Assembly: GCF_030718995.1 (NCBI RefSeq)
Contig: NZ_CP132204.1
Location: 2,294,001-2,358,000 of the forward strand
Direction of reading: 5' to 3'
Length of the DNA: 64,000 nucleotides
Origin: Arthrobacter oryzae
Lineage (GTDB): Bacteria; Actinomycetota; Actinomycetes; Actinomycetales; Micrococcaceae
Shown here in pieces: positions 26,009-34,752 of the stretch. Within the stretch, counting starts at the first letter, position 1. The number at the start of each line of letters is the position of its first letter. The translations under genes were made by a program, and so were the position numbers. Under the pieces are notes generated by a model. The model saw nothing but the letters and a program-made list of their open reading frames with translations. It was not told where the DNA came from and did not search any database.

Positions 26009-26392
26009 TCACGTCTCTCCAGTGGAGCCGGCCGTGCCGCCCAGCAGCGGGGCCAGGGAACGCCACCGTGCAATTTCGCAGCCGTCGGTCAGGCTGAAGC
26101 TGCTGTGGACGGGACGGCCGTGGAACGTCCCGGTGACCACGGCCACCTGCGGTCCGCCGTACTGCTGGGTGCACATCATGTCTGCCCGTCGCGGCGCGAA
26201 GAAGACCTCATCGCCGAAGCGTTCGACGGCGGCAAGCGCCGCAGCCGGGTCCGGCAGCGTCGATCCCTTCAGGTCGGGAGGGTGTGGTGCTGTTCCGTGG
26301 CGCACCACGAGGCGGAACTCGTACAGTGGAGCGCCCGGCGCCTCGGTCAGCCTGACGGTCAGATCCATGTCCAGGTCAGCCCCGGCGCTCAT
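26009..26392 (-). CDS. SSI-like subtilisin-inhibitor domain protein without signal peptide
   Basis: 127 residues from ATG 26392, overlapping the preceding stop by ATGA. The second half, MMCTQQYGGPQVAVVTGTFHGRPV...DGCEIARW, matches the C-terminal half of the Streptomyces subtilisin inhibitor family (I16): reactive loop C-x-x-x-Y, with Gln at the position aligned to P1, and the GCE cysteine that closes the loop disulfide. The N-terminal half keeps the strand pattern (LYEFRLVVRHG), but the other disulfide pair is missing: only two cysteines remain. No signal peptide, so it may be cytosolic, which is unusual for the family. Paralogue of the lipoprotein at 27338-27889. Confidence 0.7.
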   Translation of the reverse strand: MSAGADLDMDLTVRLTEAPGAPLYEFRLVVRHGTAPHPPDLKGSTLPDPAAALAAVERFGDEVFFAPRRADMMCTQQYGGPQVAVVTGTFHGRPVHSSFSLTDGCEIARWRSLAPLLGGTAGSTGET

Positions 26393-27333
26393 CCGCTGTT
26401 CCGAACCTCGTCCATCAGGGGTGCCAGGGCATCAAGCAGCCGCCCCCGCAGCTCCTGCGCCTCGGCGGAGAAAGCGCGCTGGTATTCGACGTACTCCGCT
26501 TTGCCCGCTGGGGTCTCGATCGGGATGGGCGGGTAGCCCCATTCCTCAAGGTCGTACGGGGACGCCTGCATATCCATGGCACGGACCCGCCAGGAAAGTT
26601 CGAAGCAGTCCATGACGAGGTCACTGGGCAGGGCAGGTGCCAGCTTGTAGGCCCACTTGTAAAGGTCCATGTTGGCGTGCAGGCACCCGGGCTGTTCCAT
26701 GGACCGCTGGTTGTCCCTGCTCGGAACGAGTTCGTTCAGCGGTATGGCATCCGGCGTGTAGAAGCGGAACGCGTCAAAGTGCGAGCACCGGATCCTGTTG
26801 TCTTCCACCACTTGGTCAGTCCCTGCCGCGCCGAGGCGCAGCTGCAGGTATTCGTGGCGCAGCTCAAACTTGTCCTGGCGGTACACCATGGCCCACTCGT
26901 GCAGCCCGAAGCAGCCGAACTGCGCGGGCCGCAGCGCCGTGCCGTGCAGGATGATCCCGGCGAACTGCACTGCGTCCTTGCGTTCGGCCAGGAACGCGGC
27001 GCGGTCAACGGTTGCGGCGGTGGTCCCGGGCGGCAGCCCCGCGGCGGCGAGGTCGCCGTCGTCGAGCATGCGGTAGTACTTCCAGCCGGCGCGGGCGGCC
27101 GCCTCAGGCCCGGTAAGGACGACGCCGGTGCCGGGGTGCCAGCGCTGGAGCTGTCCCGGTTTCTGGGTGTAATACGTGAAGAGGAAATCCTCCACCGGGT
27201 GTTTCTTCCCGGCCGAGCGGCGGGCGAGGTAGGGGTCGGCGTAACGCCTGACCCGGGCCTGGTGGGCTGCTTCGAGGTGCTGCCAGGTGTCCGCCGGCAG
27301 CACCGTCTGCGGGCCGCGCTTCAGGGTCTGCAT
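26389..27333 (-). CDS. Protein of the actinobacterial '3-methyladenine DNA glycosylase'-annotated family
   Basis: 314 residues from ATG 27333, five bases after the stop of the upstream lipoprotein gene. Recognisable blocks are HQARVRRYADPYLARRSAGKKHPVEDFLFTYYTQKPGQLQRWHPGTG and GCFGLHEWAMVYRQDKFELRHEYLQLRLG. Homologues are widely annotated as 3-methyladenine DNA glycosylase, but no HhH-GPD motif is visible and the label may be historical. Soluble, no signal peptide. A HEYLQLRLG...IRCSHFDAFRFYTP segment suggests a metal or ligand site (His-rich). Its place between two SSI-like genes is unexplained. Confidence 0.6.
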   Translation of the reverse strand: MQTLKRGPQTVLPADTWQHLEAAHQARVRRYADPYLARRSAGKKHPVEDFLFTYYTQKPGQLQRWHPGTGVVLTGPEAAARAGWKYYRMLDDGDLAAAGLPPGTTAATVDRAAFLAERKDAVQFAGIILHGTALRPAQFGCFGLHEWAMVYRQDKFELRHEYLQLRLGAAGTDQVVEDNRIRCSHFDAFRFYTPDAIPLNELVPSRDNQRSMEQPGCLHANMDLYKWAYKLAPALPSDLVMDCFELSWRVRAMDMQASPYDLEEWGYPPIPIETPAGKAEYVEYQRAFSAEAQELRGRLLDALAPLMDEVRNSG

Positions 27334-27337
27334 CTGC

Positions 27338-27889
27338 CTAGGACACTCCGCCCGCGGAACCGATAACGTCCTTGGCCGCATTCCACAGGCCGATTTCGCA
27401 GCCGTCCCTGCGCGCGAAGGACACATCCACCGGCGAATCGTCCACGATCCCGGTGACAGTGGCCTGCTGCGGTCCGCCGTACTGCTGGGTGCAGGCCTGG
27501 TCCGTGCTACGGGGCGCCGGGCTCAGCACGGCAGGGTTGTCCTTCAACGCGGTACAGGCCGCAGCGGCCGAGGGGTGGCTGCTTTCGTCCGCCGGAGCGC
27601 CGTCCTTGCACACCAAGGTGTAGTTCAGCGCCGGTTCCGATTCCGACGGCTTGACCATGATGGCGAGCTCGGCGTTTCCCTTGCCCGGGAGGGATGTGGC
27701 GGGCGCGGAGGACGGCGGCGGAGACGGAGCCGGGACGGTTGTTTCGGTGTCCGGCGACGGCGTGGCCGTGGCACTGGCGCTGGCAGAGGTGGCCGAGGGA
27801 GAAGGCGTTGGGCCCCCACCGCCCGGAGAGCAGGCGGTAAGGCCGGCAACGGATACCAGAACGAGTGCGTGAATCCATGCCTGACGCAT
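27338..27889 (-). CDS. SSI-like subtilisin-inhibitor lipoprotein
   Basis: 183 residues. Lipoprotein signal with lipobox LTAC (Cys20), then a Ser/Thr/Pro/Ala-rich linker (about 21-70) that would hold the domain off the membrane. The C-terminal domain has LVCKDG, AACTALKDNP, ACTQQYGGPQQATVTG and DGCEIGLW, that is, all four cysteines expected for the two SSI disulfides. Gln aligns with P1. SSI proteins inhibit subtilisin-type proteases stoichiometrically. Here the gene lies between two subtilase genes, which makes them plausible targets (inference). Confidence 0.78.
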   Translation of the reverse strand: MRQAWIHALVLVSVAGLTACSPGGGGPTPSPSATSASASATATPSPDTETTVPAPSPPPSSAPATSLPGKGNAELAIMVKPSESEPALNYTLVCKDGAPADESSHPSAAAACTALKDNPAVLSPAPRSTDQACTQQYGGPQQATVTGIVDDSPVDVSFARRDGCEIGLWNAAKDVIGSAGGVS

Positions 27890-28088
27890 TACCGGTCCTC
27901 CTCATTTTGATCCATTCTATCGCCAGCGCCCCGCGATGGACCCTGCCGTTCGGCCCGGCCGCCAGGCCCGGCGTGCAGCCGGCGCATGCGGCAACCAGCG
28001 GGCCGCTGATTAAATCTGTCCGGAACATCTCGATTCCGCGGTCCCACTCCGGTATGTTTCTCCCATCACTGGATGTATGGCCTCACGC

Positions 28089-28107
28089 CCACGTTGCGCC
28101 AACGTGG
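28089..28107. promoter_or_regulatory. Inverted repeat upstream of subtilase 2
   Basis: CCACGTTG-CGC-CAACGTGG, a perfect 8-bp inverted repeat, 66 bp before the subtilase ATG in the 283-bp divergent region shared with the inhibitor lipoprotein. GGATGCATCC (28110-28119) next to it is also self-complementary. Suits a dimeric regulator that could control both protease and inhibitor; no binding protein is known. Confidence 0.4.
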
Positions 28108-28172
28108 ACGGATGCATCCAAGGGGTGGGACCGGCTACGCCACCGGTCCGGCAACCTAGGAGGCAGCTCGTC

Positions 28173-31100
28173 ATGACCTATCCGCACGTGGGCTCCAGCG
28201 TTCAGGACAGAAGCGTTCAGGACAGCATCCAAGGCAGGAGCGGTCAGGGCAGAAGCCCGGCATCACGCCTCGCCGCCGCAGTGGCCCTGGGAATTTCCCT
28301 GCTGATCGGCCAGGGGCTGGCAGCCCCGGCTTGGGCAGCAGCCGACCCGCCGGCGGAAGACACTCCCGTCCTGGATGCAGGCCGCTACATCGTGATGCTG
28401 AAGGACAGGCCCCTCGCCGCCTACACAGGCGGCGTCGAGGGCATCCCGGGGACAGCTGTCACCAATGGAAAGCTCGACGCCGGCAGCGCTGAGTCCCAGC
28501 GCTACTCGGCACACCTGGAATCACAGCAGGCCCGGCTTGCGGCGGAGGAAGGCGTGGCCATCAGGGACAGCTACACCCTGGCGGTGAACGGCTTCAGCGC
28601 GGAACTGTCCGCGGCACAGGCAAACTCGTTGGCCAAGGACGGAAGCGTCCTTGCTGTCGTTAAAGACAGCCTGCACAAAATCGACTACTCCAGCACCGAA
28701 TTCCTGGGACTGCCCGGTCCCGGGGGCGTCTGGGCAGAACACTTCGGCGGTGAAGCCAATGCCGGCAAGGGAACGGTGGTGGGCGTGCTGGACACGGGCT
28801 ACACACCGGGCAACCCCTTCTTCGCGGGGGAACAGGTGAAGCCGTTGTCCGGAGCTCCCGTCGTGGGCGAGCCCTACCTCTCGCCCGGAAACCAGATCAC
28901 CATGCTGAAAGCGGACGGAAGCACCTTCGCGGGTGTCTGCGAGGCGGGTGACCAATTCGCCGGCACTGAGTGCAATGGCAAGGTCATCGGCGCCCGGTAC
29001 TACGACGAAGCATTCAAGGCAGTCGTGCCGCCGGCCATGCGCTCGCCGAAGGAAACGTTCTCTCCACTGGACATCAACAACCACGGCTCGCATACCGCCA
29101 GCACCGCCGCAGGCAACAGCGGCGTCAGCCAGGCCGTGGGCGGACGTGACTTCGGCAAGGGTTCCGGGGTGGCGCCCGCCGCGAAGCTCGCCATCTACAA
29201 GGTCTGCTGGGAGGGCGCCAGCCCGGCAACCACCGGCTGCTTCGCCTCCAGCGCGGTGGAGGCCATCGAGGACGCCATCAAGGACGGCGTGGACGTCCTG
29301 AGCTACTCCATCTCGGGCACCAACAACTCCACAGTTGACCCGGTGTCCATCGCCTTCCTGAATGCCGCGGCGGCCGGGATCTTCGTGTCCGCGTCAGCCG
29401 GCAACTCCGGTCCGGCGGCCAGCACCGTCAACCATGCCGCTCCGTGGATGACCAGCGTGGCAGCCTCCACCCACAGCAGCAGCCTTCGCGGCACAGTGGA
29501 GCTGTCCACCGGCCAGAAGTTCGCAGGCGCCAGCATCATGGCCACTGAAGTTGCGGCGGCGCCCATCGCGCTCGCTGCGACGCTGAAAACAGCAGACGCC
29601 CTGGAAGCCAACGCCGCGCTGTGTGCACCCGGCACCCTGGACCCTGCCAAGACCTCGGGCCGGATCGTGGTCTGTGACAGGGGAGTGGTGGACCGGACGG
29701 CCAAGAGCCTGACCGTGGCCCAGGCAGGCGGCGTCGGCATGGTCCTGGTCAACCTGACGCCCAACTCCTTGGACGTGGACCTGCACAGTGTTCCTACGGT
29801 CCACGTTGAAGACCCCGCCATCAAAGAGGCGGTTGCGGCCGACGCGGCGCTGACGGCGAGCCTGGTGGCCACCGACACTACCGGCCTGGATCCGCCACCG
29901 GTCCCGCAGATCGCCGGGTTCTCCTCCCGCGGGCCCACCCTTGCAGCCGATAGCGACCTCCTGAAACCGGACATTGCAGCTCCGGGCGTCGGTGTCCTCG
30001 CAGCTGTCTCGCCTGCCGGCCACAACGCCGGCCAGAACTTCGGTTTCCTTTCGGGAACGTCCATGGCAGCACCCCACATTGCAGGCTTTGGGGCGTTGCT
30101 GCTGGGCAAGAACCCCCTCTGGTCCCCGGCCACGGTGAAATCAGCGATGATGACCACGGCCTACGACCTCGTGGATGCTGAGGGTAACCCTGTACACGAC
30201 GTCTTTGCCCAGGGCGCCGGCCAGGTCGACCCGGCCAGGATCGCGACGCCCGGGCTGGTGTACGACGCCGGCCCCAGCGACTGGCTCGGTTTCCTCCAGG
30301 GCCAGGGCCATCAGCTGGGCGTTGCCCCGGTGGCCGCGAAGGACGTCAACCTGCCGTCCATCGCCATCGGCGGGCTGACCGGCACGCAGACCGTGACCCG
30401 GACAGTGACTGCGTTGACGGCCGGAACCTACAGCGCCGACGTCGATATTCCCGGGATTACGGCGGTGGTGACCCCGGATGCGCTGACCCTGGAAGAAGGC
30501 GGGAAGGCCACCTTCACGGTGGAGTTCACGAACTCCGGCGCCACCTTGGACGCCTTTGTTGGCGGGTCGCTGACCTGGAGTTCGGATGAGGCCGCTGTCC
30601 GCTCGCCGGTCGCCATTCGTTCGGTGACCGCTGTTGCGCCGGCCGTGGTCAACGCCTCCTCCGCGGGGGGCACCGGCAGCATCGTTATTCCGGTGACATC
30701 CGGCAGTTCCGACCCGATCGACATGACCGTGAAGGGTCTTGCCAAAGCGAACTCGACGGCGATCAGCCTGGTTCCGGGGCCGTACACCGGGGTCAAGGAC
30801 GCCGCGAACGAAGTTCAGATCGTGAATGTCCCGGCGGGTTCGTCCCTGGCGAGGTTTGCGGTCAATTCCGCCAACCCGGCAGCGGACTTCGACCTGTATG
30901 TGGTTTCACCGGCCGGCGTGCTGTATCCGGGGGCTACGCCTGCGGCCAACGAGGCCGTCTCCATCAAGGACCCGGTGGCCGGCGACTGGAAAGTGACCGC
31001 CAACCTGTTTGCCAGCCCCGGCAACGCGGCAACCGCGGCGTCGCTCGATGTGATGATCCTTGCCGGTGACGCAGGAAACCTGACCGTCAGCCCCAACCCC

Positions 31101-31235
31101 CTCACCATTGAAAACGGCGCCAGCGGCGAGGTTACTGCCAGCTGGGCTGGACTTGAGGCAGGAAACTGGACGGGCCTGATAACTTTCGGTACGGGGCCGT
31201 CAACGCAGCTGAATGTGGCCGTGACAGCTCAGTGA
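28173..31235 (+). CDS. Secreted S8 subtilase with PA domain (paralogue 2)
   Basis: 1020 residues from ATG 28173 with AGGAGG 10 bases upstream. A Gln/Ser/Arg-rich 30-residue extension with three imperfect repeats (SVQDRSVQDSIQGRSGQGRS) precedes the signal peptide core (about 33-56). I9 propeptide about 70-170; catalytic Asp207 (GVLDTG), His307 (HGSHTAS), Asn411 and Ser630 (SGTSMAAPH). PA insert VVCDRGVVDRTAKSLTV, then C-terminal beta domains including an LYVVSPAG PPC-like block. Overall arrangement is the same as paralogue 1, implying an old duplication. Its stop overlaps the convergent marR-like gene by 7 bp. Confidence 0.92.
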   Translation: MTYPHVGSSVQDRSVQDSIQGRSGQGRSPASRLAAAVALGISLLIGQGLAAPAWAAADPPAEDTPVLDAGRYIVMLKDRPLAAYTGGVEGIPGTAVTNGKLDAGSAESQRYSAHLESQQARLAAEEGVAIRDSYTLAVNGFSAELSAAQANSLAKDGSVLAVVKDSLHKIDYSSTEFLGLPGPGGVWAEHFGGEANAGKGTVVGVLDTGYTPGNPFFAGEQVKPLSGAPVVGEPYLSPGNQITMLKADGSTFAGVCEAGDQFAGTECNGKVIGARYYDEAFKAVVPPAMRSPKETFSPLDINNHGSHTASTAAGNSGVSQAVGGRDFGKGSGVAPAAKLAIYKVCWEGASPATTGCFASSAVEAIEDAIKDGVDVLSYSISGTNNSTVDPVSIAFLNAAAAGIFVSASAGNSGPAASTVNHAAPWMTSVAASTHSSSLRGTVELSTGQKFAGASIMATEVAAAPIALAATLKTADALEANAALCAPGTLDPAKTSGRIVVCDRGVVDRTAKSLTVAQAGGVGMVLVNLTPNSLDVDLHSVPTVHVEDPAIKEAVAADAALTASLVATDTTGLDPPPVPQIAGFSSRGPTLAADSDLLKPDIAAPGVGVLAAVSPAGHNAGQNFGFLSGTSMAAPHIAGFGALLLGKNPLWSPATVKSAMMTTAYDLVDAEGNPVHDVFAQGAGQVDPARIATPGLVYDAGPSDWLGFLQGQGHQLGVAPVAAKDVNLPSIAIGGLTGTQTVTRTVTALTAGTYSADVDIPGITAVVTPDALTLEEGGKATFTVEFTNSGATLDAFVGGSLTWSSDEAAVRSPVAIRSVTAVAPAVVNASSAGGTGSIVIPVTSGSSDPIDMTVKGLAKANSTAISLVPGPYTGVKDAANEVQIVNVPAGSSLARFAVNSANPAADFDLYVVSPAGVLYPGATPAANEAVSIKDPVAGDWKVTANLFASPGNAATAASLDVMILAGDAGNLTVSPNPLTIENGASGEVTASWAGLEAGNWTGLITFGTGPSTQLNVAVTAQ

Positions 31236-31726
31236 TCGCCGGCCGCGGCGTCACGTACGGCAGCGGCCTTGGTGGCGGCGATCAGTTCTGTCATGGCCTG
31301 GTGGAGGGTGGCCACCTGGTCCCGTGTCAGGCCCAAACGCTCCATCATGGTTCCCGGGACGGCCAGCGCCTGCTGGCGGAGGGCTGCGCCGCTCGGGGTG
31401 AGCCCGACGGCCAGGGCCCGCTCGTTCCCGGCAGCGCGGCCGCGGGTGATGTAGCCTGCCGATTCGAGGCGGCGCAGCAGCGGCGAGATGGTGGCCGGTT
31501 CCTGGGCCAGCGCATCACTGATGTCCCGGACCGAGCGCGGGCTGGACTCCCACAAGCACAGCATCACGAGGTACTGCGGATGGGTCAGGCCCAACGTGTC
31601 CAGCACCGGCTTGTAGGCTCCCACGACGCTCCGCGACGCTACCGTCAGGGCGAAGCAAAGCTGGTGTTCCAGCAGGAGGTCTTCGTCAGACGCTTCGATG
31701 GCATCGGCCTGGCGCTGATTCGTCAC
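31229..31726 (-). CDS. MarR-family transcriptional regulator
   Basis: 165 residues from GTG 31726, AAGGAG 7-8 bases upstream. A MarR winged helix: LTHPQYLVMLCLWESSPRSVRDISDALAQEPATISPLLRRLESAGYITRGRAAGNERALAVGLTPSGAALRQQA. The N-terminal LCFALTVASRSVVGAYKPVLDTLG resembles the OhrR-type peroxide-sensing subgroup, and a Cys in LCFAL occupies the position of the sensing cysteine. A perfect palindrome upstream fits autoregulation. The gene runs convergently into subtilase 2. Confidence 0.88.
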   Translation of the reverse strand: MTNQRQADAIEASDEDLLLEHQLCFALTVASRSVVGAYKPVLDTLGLTHPQYLVMLCLWESSPRSVRDISDALAQEPATISPLLRRLESAGYITRGRAAGNERALAVGLTPSGAALRQQALAVPGTMMERLGLTRDQVATLHQAMTELIAATKAAAVRDAAAGDH

Positions 31727-31750
31727 TGCTCGCTCCTTGATCGTTAGTGG

Positions 31751-31763
31751 GCTAATGATTAGC
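31751..31763. promoter_or_regulatory. MarR operator candidate
   Basis: GCTAAT-G-ATTAGC, a perfect 13-bp palindrome in the 79-bp divergent space between the marR-like gene and the small gene at 31806. TACACT at 31765-31770 just beside it is a possible -10 for the plus-strand gene, so a bound repressor would block transcription both ways. Confidence 0.65.
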
Positions 31764-31805
31764 GTACACTGGATTGAACGTGACCGTTCTGAAAGGGAAT
31801 CCGCA

Positions 31806-32033
31806 ATGGCCAGCAAGGAAAATGCCGCCCAAAAGTTCATGCGTGCCACCGGCAAGCTCCGGGCCATCTTCGGGCCGGCCAACCGCAGTGCCCTGAGCCA
31901 CGAGATGACGGACGAGAACAAAGCCCTCCTGGTCCGCCGCGAAGCGGAGACGCAGCAGTGGGAAACGATCCGCAGGCCGGACGGCAGCACCTATGTGGTG
32001 CCCAGGAACCCTGACGATAAGTCCCTACGCTAG
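31806..32033 (+). CDS. Small protein, KLRxxFGPA family member 1
   Basis: 75 residues from ATG 31806 with GAAAGGG upstream. MASKENAAQKFMRATGKLRAIFGPANRSAL then acidic DENKALLVRREAETQQWETIRRPDGSTYVVPR. Charged, soluble, no known domain. It shares the core A-x-Q-x-F-M-x-x-T-x-K-L-R-x-x-F-G-P-A with the next gene, and both end in a short beta-like segment. Divergent from and probably controlled by the MarR-like regulator. Confidence 0.75.
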   Translation: MASKENAAQKFMRATGKLRAIFGPANRSALSHEMTDENKALLVRREAETQQWETIRRPDGSTYVVPRNPDDKSLR

Positions 32034-32070
32034 GCCGCTTACGCGCCGCCGGCCGGGGGCCTTTTTCTGT
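32034..32070 (+). terminator. Possible terminator between the twin small genes
   Basis: A G/C-rich stretch with AGGCC...GGGCC complementarity followed by CTTTTTCTG directly after the first small gene. The stem is imperfect, so this is only suggestive. Confidence 0.35.
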
Positions 32071-32153
32071 CCCCGGGCGTAAAATATGGGCACAGGTACC
32101 AACCGGCCATTGCAGCACTGCTTGACCCGACTCAGGGAAAGGGGGTGGAAATT

Positions 32154-32360
32154 GTGGCAAAGGCGATACAGCGTTTCATGAGCCAGACTGACAAGCTGCG
32201 GTTCTTCTTCGGACCTGCCACACGGGGTGATCCGACCTTGCCCGTTGTTCACAGGCATGACGACTTTGAGTCTGCTTCTGAAGAGGACCTGGCCCACTTC
32301 GAAGTAGAGACAGACTCCGAGGGGCATCACTACGCGGTCCGCAAGGAAGACATCAAGTAG
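32154..32360 (+). CDS. Small protein, KLRxxFGPA family member 2
   Basis: 68 residues from GTG 32154, 8 bases after AAGGGGG; an in-frame GTG at 32145 overlaps that site and is less likely. Begins VAKAIQRFMSQTDKLRFFFGPATRGD, aligned to the previous gene, and ends HFEVETDSEGHHYAVRKEDIK, which parallels WETIRRPDGSTYVVPR. Function unknown. A strong bidirectional terminator follows. Confidence 0.75.
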   Translation: MAKAIQRFMSQTDKLRFFFGPATRGDPTLPVVHRHDDFESASEEDLAHFEVETDSEGHHYAVRKEDIK

Positions 32361-32389
32361 CTTTCTACGACACAACGCACACAACGCAC

Positions 32390-32432
32390 AAAAGGAACGG
32401 CACGGCGGTCTTACCGCAGTGCCGTTCCTTTT
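32390..32432. terminator. Bidirectional terminator
   Basis: AAAAGGAACGGCA (32390-32402) pairs with 32420-32432, ending in CCTTTT. Additional inner pairing GCGGT/ACCGC extends the stem. It separates the small gene (plus) from lysC (minus) and has an A/T flank on each side. Confidence 0.85.
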
Positions 32433-32462
32433 GCCATATGCAGTGGCCGGGCGTGGCCAGCC

Positions 32463-33821
32463 TTAGCGGCCCGTGCCGCCGTAGACCGTTGCTTCGTCTT
32501 CGCTGTCCAGGTCGAACGCCTTGTGGATGGCCCGGACGGCGTCGTCGAGCAGGTCGGCGTGCGTCACCACGGAGATGCGGATTTCCGACGTCGAGATCAT
32601 GTTGATGTTGATGCCGGCATCGGACAGGGCCTTGAAGAAGGTGGCCGAGACACCCGGGTGGGAACGCATGCCTGCGCCGATCAGCGAAAGCTTGCCGATC
32701 TGCTCGTTGTATTCAATGCTCTCGAAGCCGATTTCCGGCTGCGCGGCACGGAGGGCAGCCAGGGCGTCGGCACCTTCCACGATGGGGAGGGTGAAGGAAA
32801 TGTCCGTCCGGCCCGTCCCGTGCGTGGAGACGTTCTGGACGATCATGTCGATGTTGGAGTGTGCATCGGCGATGACCTGGAAGATCGCGGCGGCCTTGCC
32901 GGGGATGTCGGGGACTCCCACCACGGTGACCTTCGCTTCGGAACGGTCGTGTGCAACGCCGGAGATGATTGGCTGCTCCAAGGCAACTCCCTCTTGAATC
33001 TTGATCTTGTCGTCGGCTCCGGGCATGACCCAGGTGCCTTCGTGCTGGCTGAATGAAGAACGCACGTGCAGTGGCACCCCGAAGCGCCGCGCGTATTCCA
33101 CGCAGCGCAGGTGCAGGATCTTGGCACCGGAAGCGGCCAGTTCCAGCATTTCTTCGCTGGAGATGCGGTCGATCTTCTGGGCGGAGGGCACCACACGGGG
33201 ATCCGCCGTGTAAATGCCGTCTACATCCGTGTAGATTTCGCAGACGTCGGCATCCAGCGCAGCAGCCAGGGCTACCGCGGTAGTGTCGGATCCGCCGCGG
33301 CCCAGGGTAGTGATCTCGTTGGTGGTGCGGCTCATGCCCTGGAAGCCGGCCACAATCGCGATGTGTCCCTTGTCCAGGGCGGTACGGATCCGGTGGGGAT
33401 CGACGTCGATGATGCGCGCTTTGCCGTGGATGCCGTCGGTGATCATGCCGGCCTGCGAGCCCGTGAAGGACTGGGCCGAGGCGCCCAGCTTGTTGATGGC
33501 CATGGCTACCAGGGCCATGGAGATGCGCTCCCCGGCGGAGAGAAGCATGTCCATTTCACGCGCGGGGGCCGAATCGGTGACCTGCGCGGCTAGGTCCAGA
33601 AGCTCGTCGGTGGTGTCACCCATGGCGGAGACCACAACAACTACCTCGTTGCCGGCCCGCTGGGCGTCCACGACGCGTTTGGCAACGCGTTTGATGCCGT
33701 CCGCGTCGGAAACCGAGGAGCCGCCGAACTTCTGCACAATGAGCTGCTTGGTGGGGGCGGCAGCCACGGGCAGCACATGCGGCTGGTTCTCGGTTTTCAC
33801 TTCGGTAGTGGGCATACTCAT
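32463..33821 (-). CDS. lysC: Aspartate kinase
   Basis: 452 residues from ATG 33821 (GAGGG 6 bases upstream). Phosphorylates aspartate at the head of Lys/Thr/Met synthesis. Kinase part: [77 protein letters not shown]. Two ACT domains follow (about 290-360: [24 protein letters not shown], and 370-445: [30 protein letters not shown]), the usual site of Lys/Thr feedback. The first 25 residues are an extension beyond the normal KFGGSSV start. An internal ATG at [13 protein letters not shown] could start a separate regulatory subunit, as in Corynebacterium lysC, though this is inference. No asd gene is adjacent. Confidence 0.96.
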   Translation of the reverse strand: MSMPTTEVKTENQPHVLPVAAAPTKQLIVQKFGGSSVSDADGIKRVAKRVVDAQRAGNEVVVVVSAMGDTTDELLDLAAQVTDSAPAREMDMLLSAGERISMALVAMAINKLGASAQSFTGSQAGMITDGIHGKARIIDVDPHRIRTALDKGHIAIVAGFQGMSRTTNEITTLGRGGSDTTAVALAAALDADVCEIYTDVDGIYTADPRVVPSAQKIDRISSEEMLELAASGAKILHLRCVEYARRFGVPLHVRSSFSQHEGTWVMPGADDKIKIQEGVALEQPIISGVAHDRSEAKVTVVGVPDIPGKAAAIFQVIADAHSNIDMIVQNVSTHGTGRTDISFTLPIVEGADALAALRAAQPEIGFESIEYNEQIGKLSLIGAGMRSHPGVSATFFKALSDAGININMISTSEIRISVVTHADLLDDAVRAIHKAFDLDSEDEATVYGGTGR

Positions 33822-34002
33822 GCGCGCACCCTCACTGCATCAAATCGGGGTTCCGGGGCCAGGCGACCAAAACGGCGCGACGGCGTAACTGATGTGCCAA
33901 GTTTATCGCCGGGAACCGCGCGGCGCTGAATTGTGACCGCATGGTGGCCTCCCGTCAGCCATCCCCCTCAGCCGTCTCCGGCGGGAATCCGTGTGTTCCG
34001 GT

Positions 34003-34602
34003 TCAGCTGAGCGCGTTGCGTCGGCCTTCGAAGGCGCGCCCCAGAGTGACCTCGTCCGCGTATTCCAGGTCACCGCCGACCGGCAGGCCGGAGGCGAGCC
34101 TGGTCACGGTGATGCCGATGGATTTCAGCATTCTGGCAAGGTAAGTTGCCGTGGCCTCGCCCTCAAGGTTGGGGTCAGTGGCGATGATGATTTCCTGGAT
34201 GGCGCCGTCGTTCAGCCGGGTAAGGAGCTCCCTGATCCGCAGCTGTTCCGGGCCGACGCCGGCGATCGGGTTAATCGCGCCTCCCAGGACGTGGTAGCGG
34301 CCACGGAAGGAACGGGTGCGCTCAACGGCCAGGACGTCCTTGGACTCTTCCACCACGCAGATCACCGAGGGGTCCCGGCGGGGGTCACGACAGATGTTGC
34401 ACAGCTCCTGCTCCGTGACGTTGCCGCAGACCGTACAGAATTTCACGCGTTCCTTGACGGTGGTGATGGCGTCCACGAGCCGCTTCATGTCCTGAGGGTC
34501 CGCCTCGAGGATATGGAATGCCAGCCGCTGGGCGGACTTGGGCCCCACGCCGGGAAGGCGGCCAAGTTCGTCGATCAGCTCTTGAACTGCACCTTCGTAC
34601 AC
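34003..34602 (-). CDS. recR: Recombination protein RecR
   Basis: 199 residues from GTG 34602 with GAGGA 5 bases upstream. Helix-hairpin-helix [24 protein letters not shown], zinc finger C-x2-C-x12-C-x2-C type ([19 protein letters not shown]), Toprim domain ([17 protein letters not shown]...YHVLGG), and [19 protein letters not shown]. Acts with RecF/RecO at gapped DNA. Downstream of dnaX in the common order; a ybaB/ebfC gene is not present between them here. Confidence 0.97.
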   Translation of the reverse strand: MYEGAVQELIDELGRLPGVGPKSAQRLAFHILEADPQDMKRLVDAITTVKERVKFCTVCGNVTEQELCNICRDPRRDPSVICVVEESKDVLAVERTRSFRGRYHVLGGAINPIAGVGPEQLRIRELLTRLNDGAIQEIIIATDPNLEGEATATYLARMLKSIGITVTRLASGLPVGGDLEYADEVTLGRAFEGRRNALS

Positions 34603-34752
34603 AATGTCCTCGTTCGTTTGACTCGTTTTTTGAATCGATAATGGGCTGGCGTGGCGGCCCGGGCATGCCGATTCCCTGCAGGCAATGCGGCCGGGGCCAA
34701 GCCGCCGGGTGGGAGTCCCGTTGGAGGGTGCCCAGACCTCCGGCGGCGCGGA

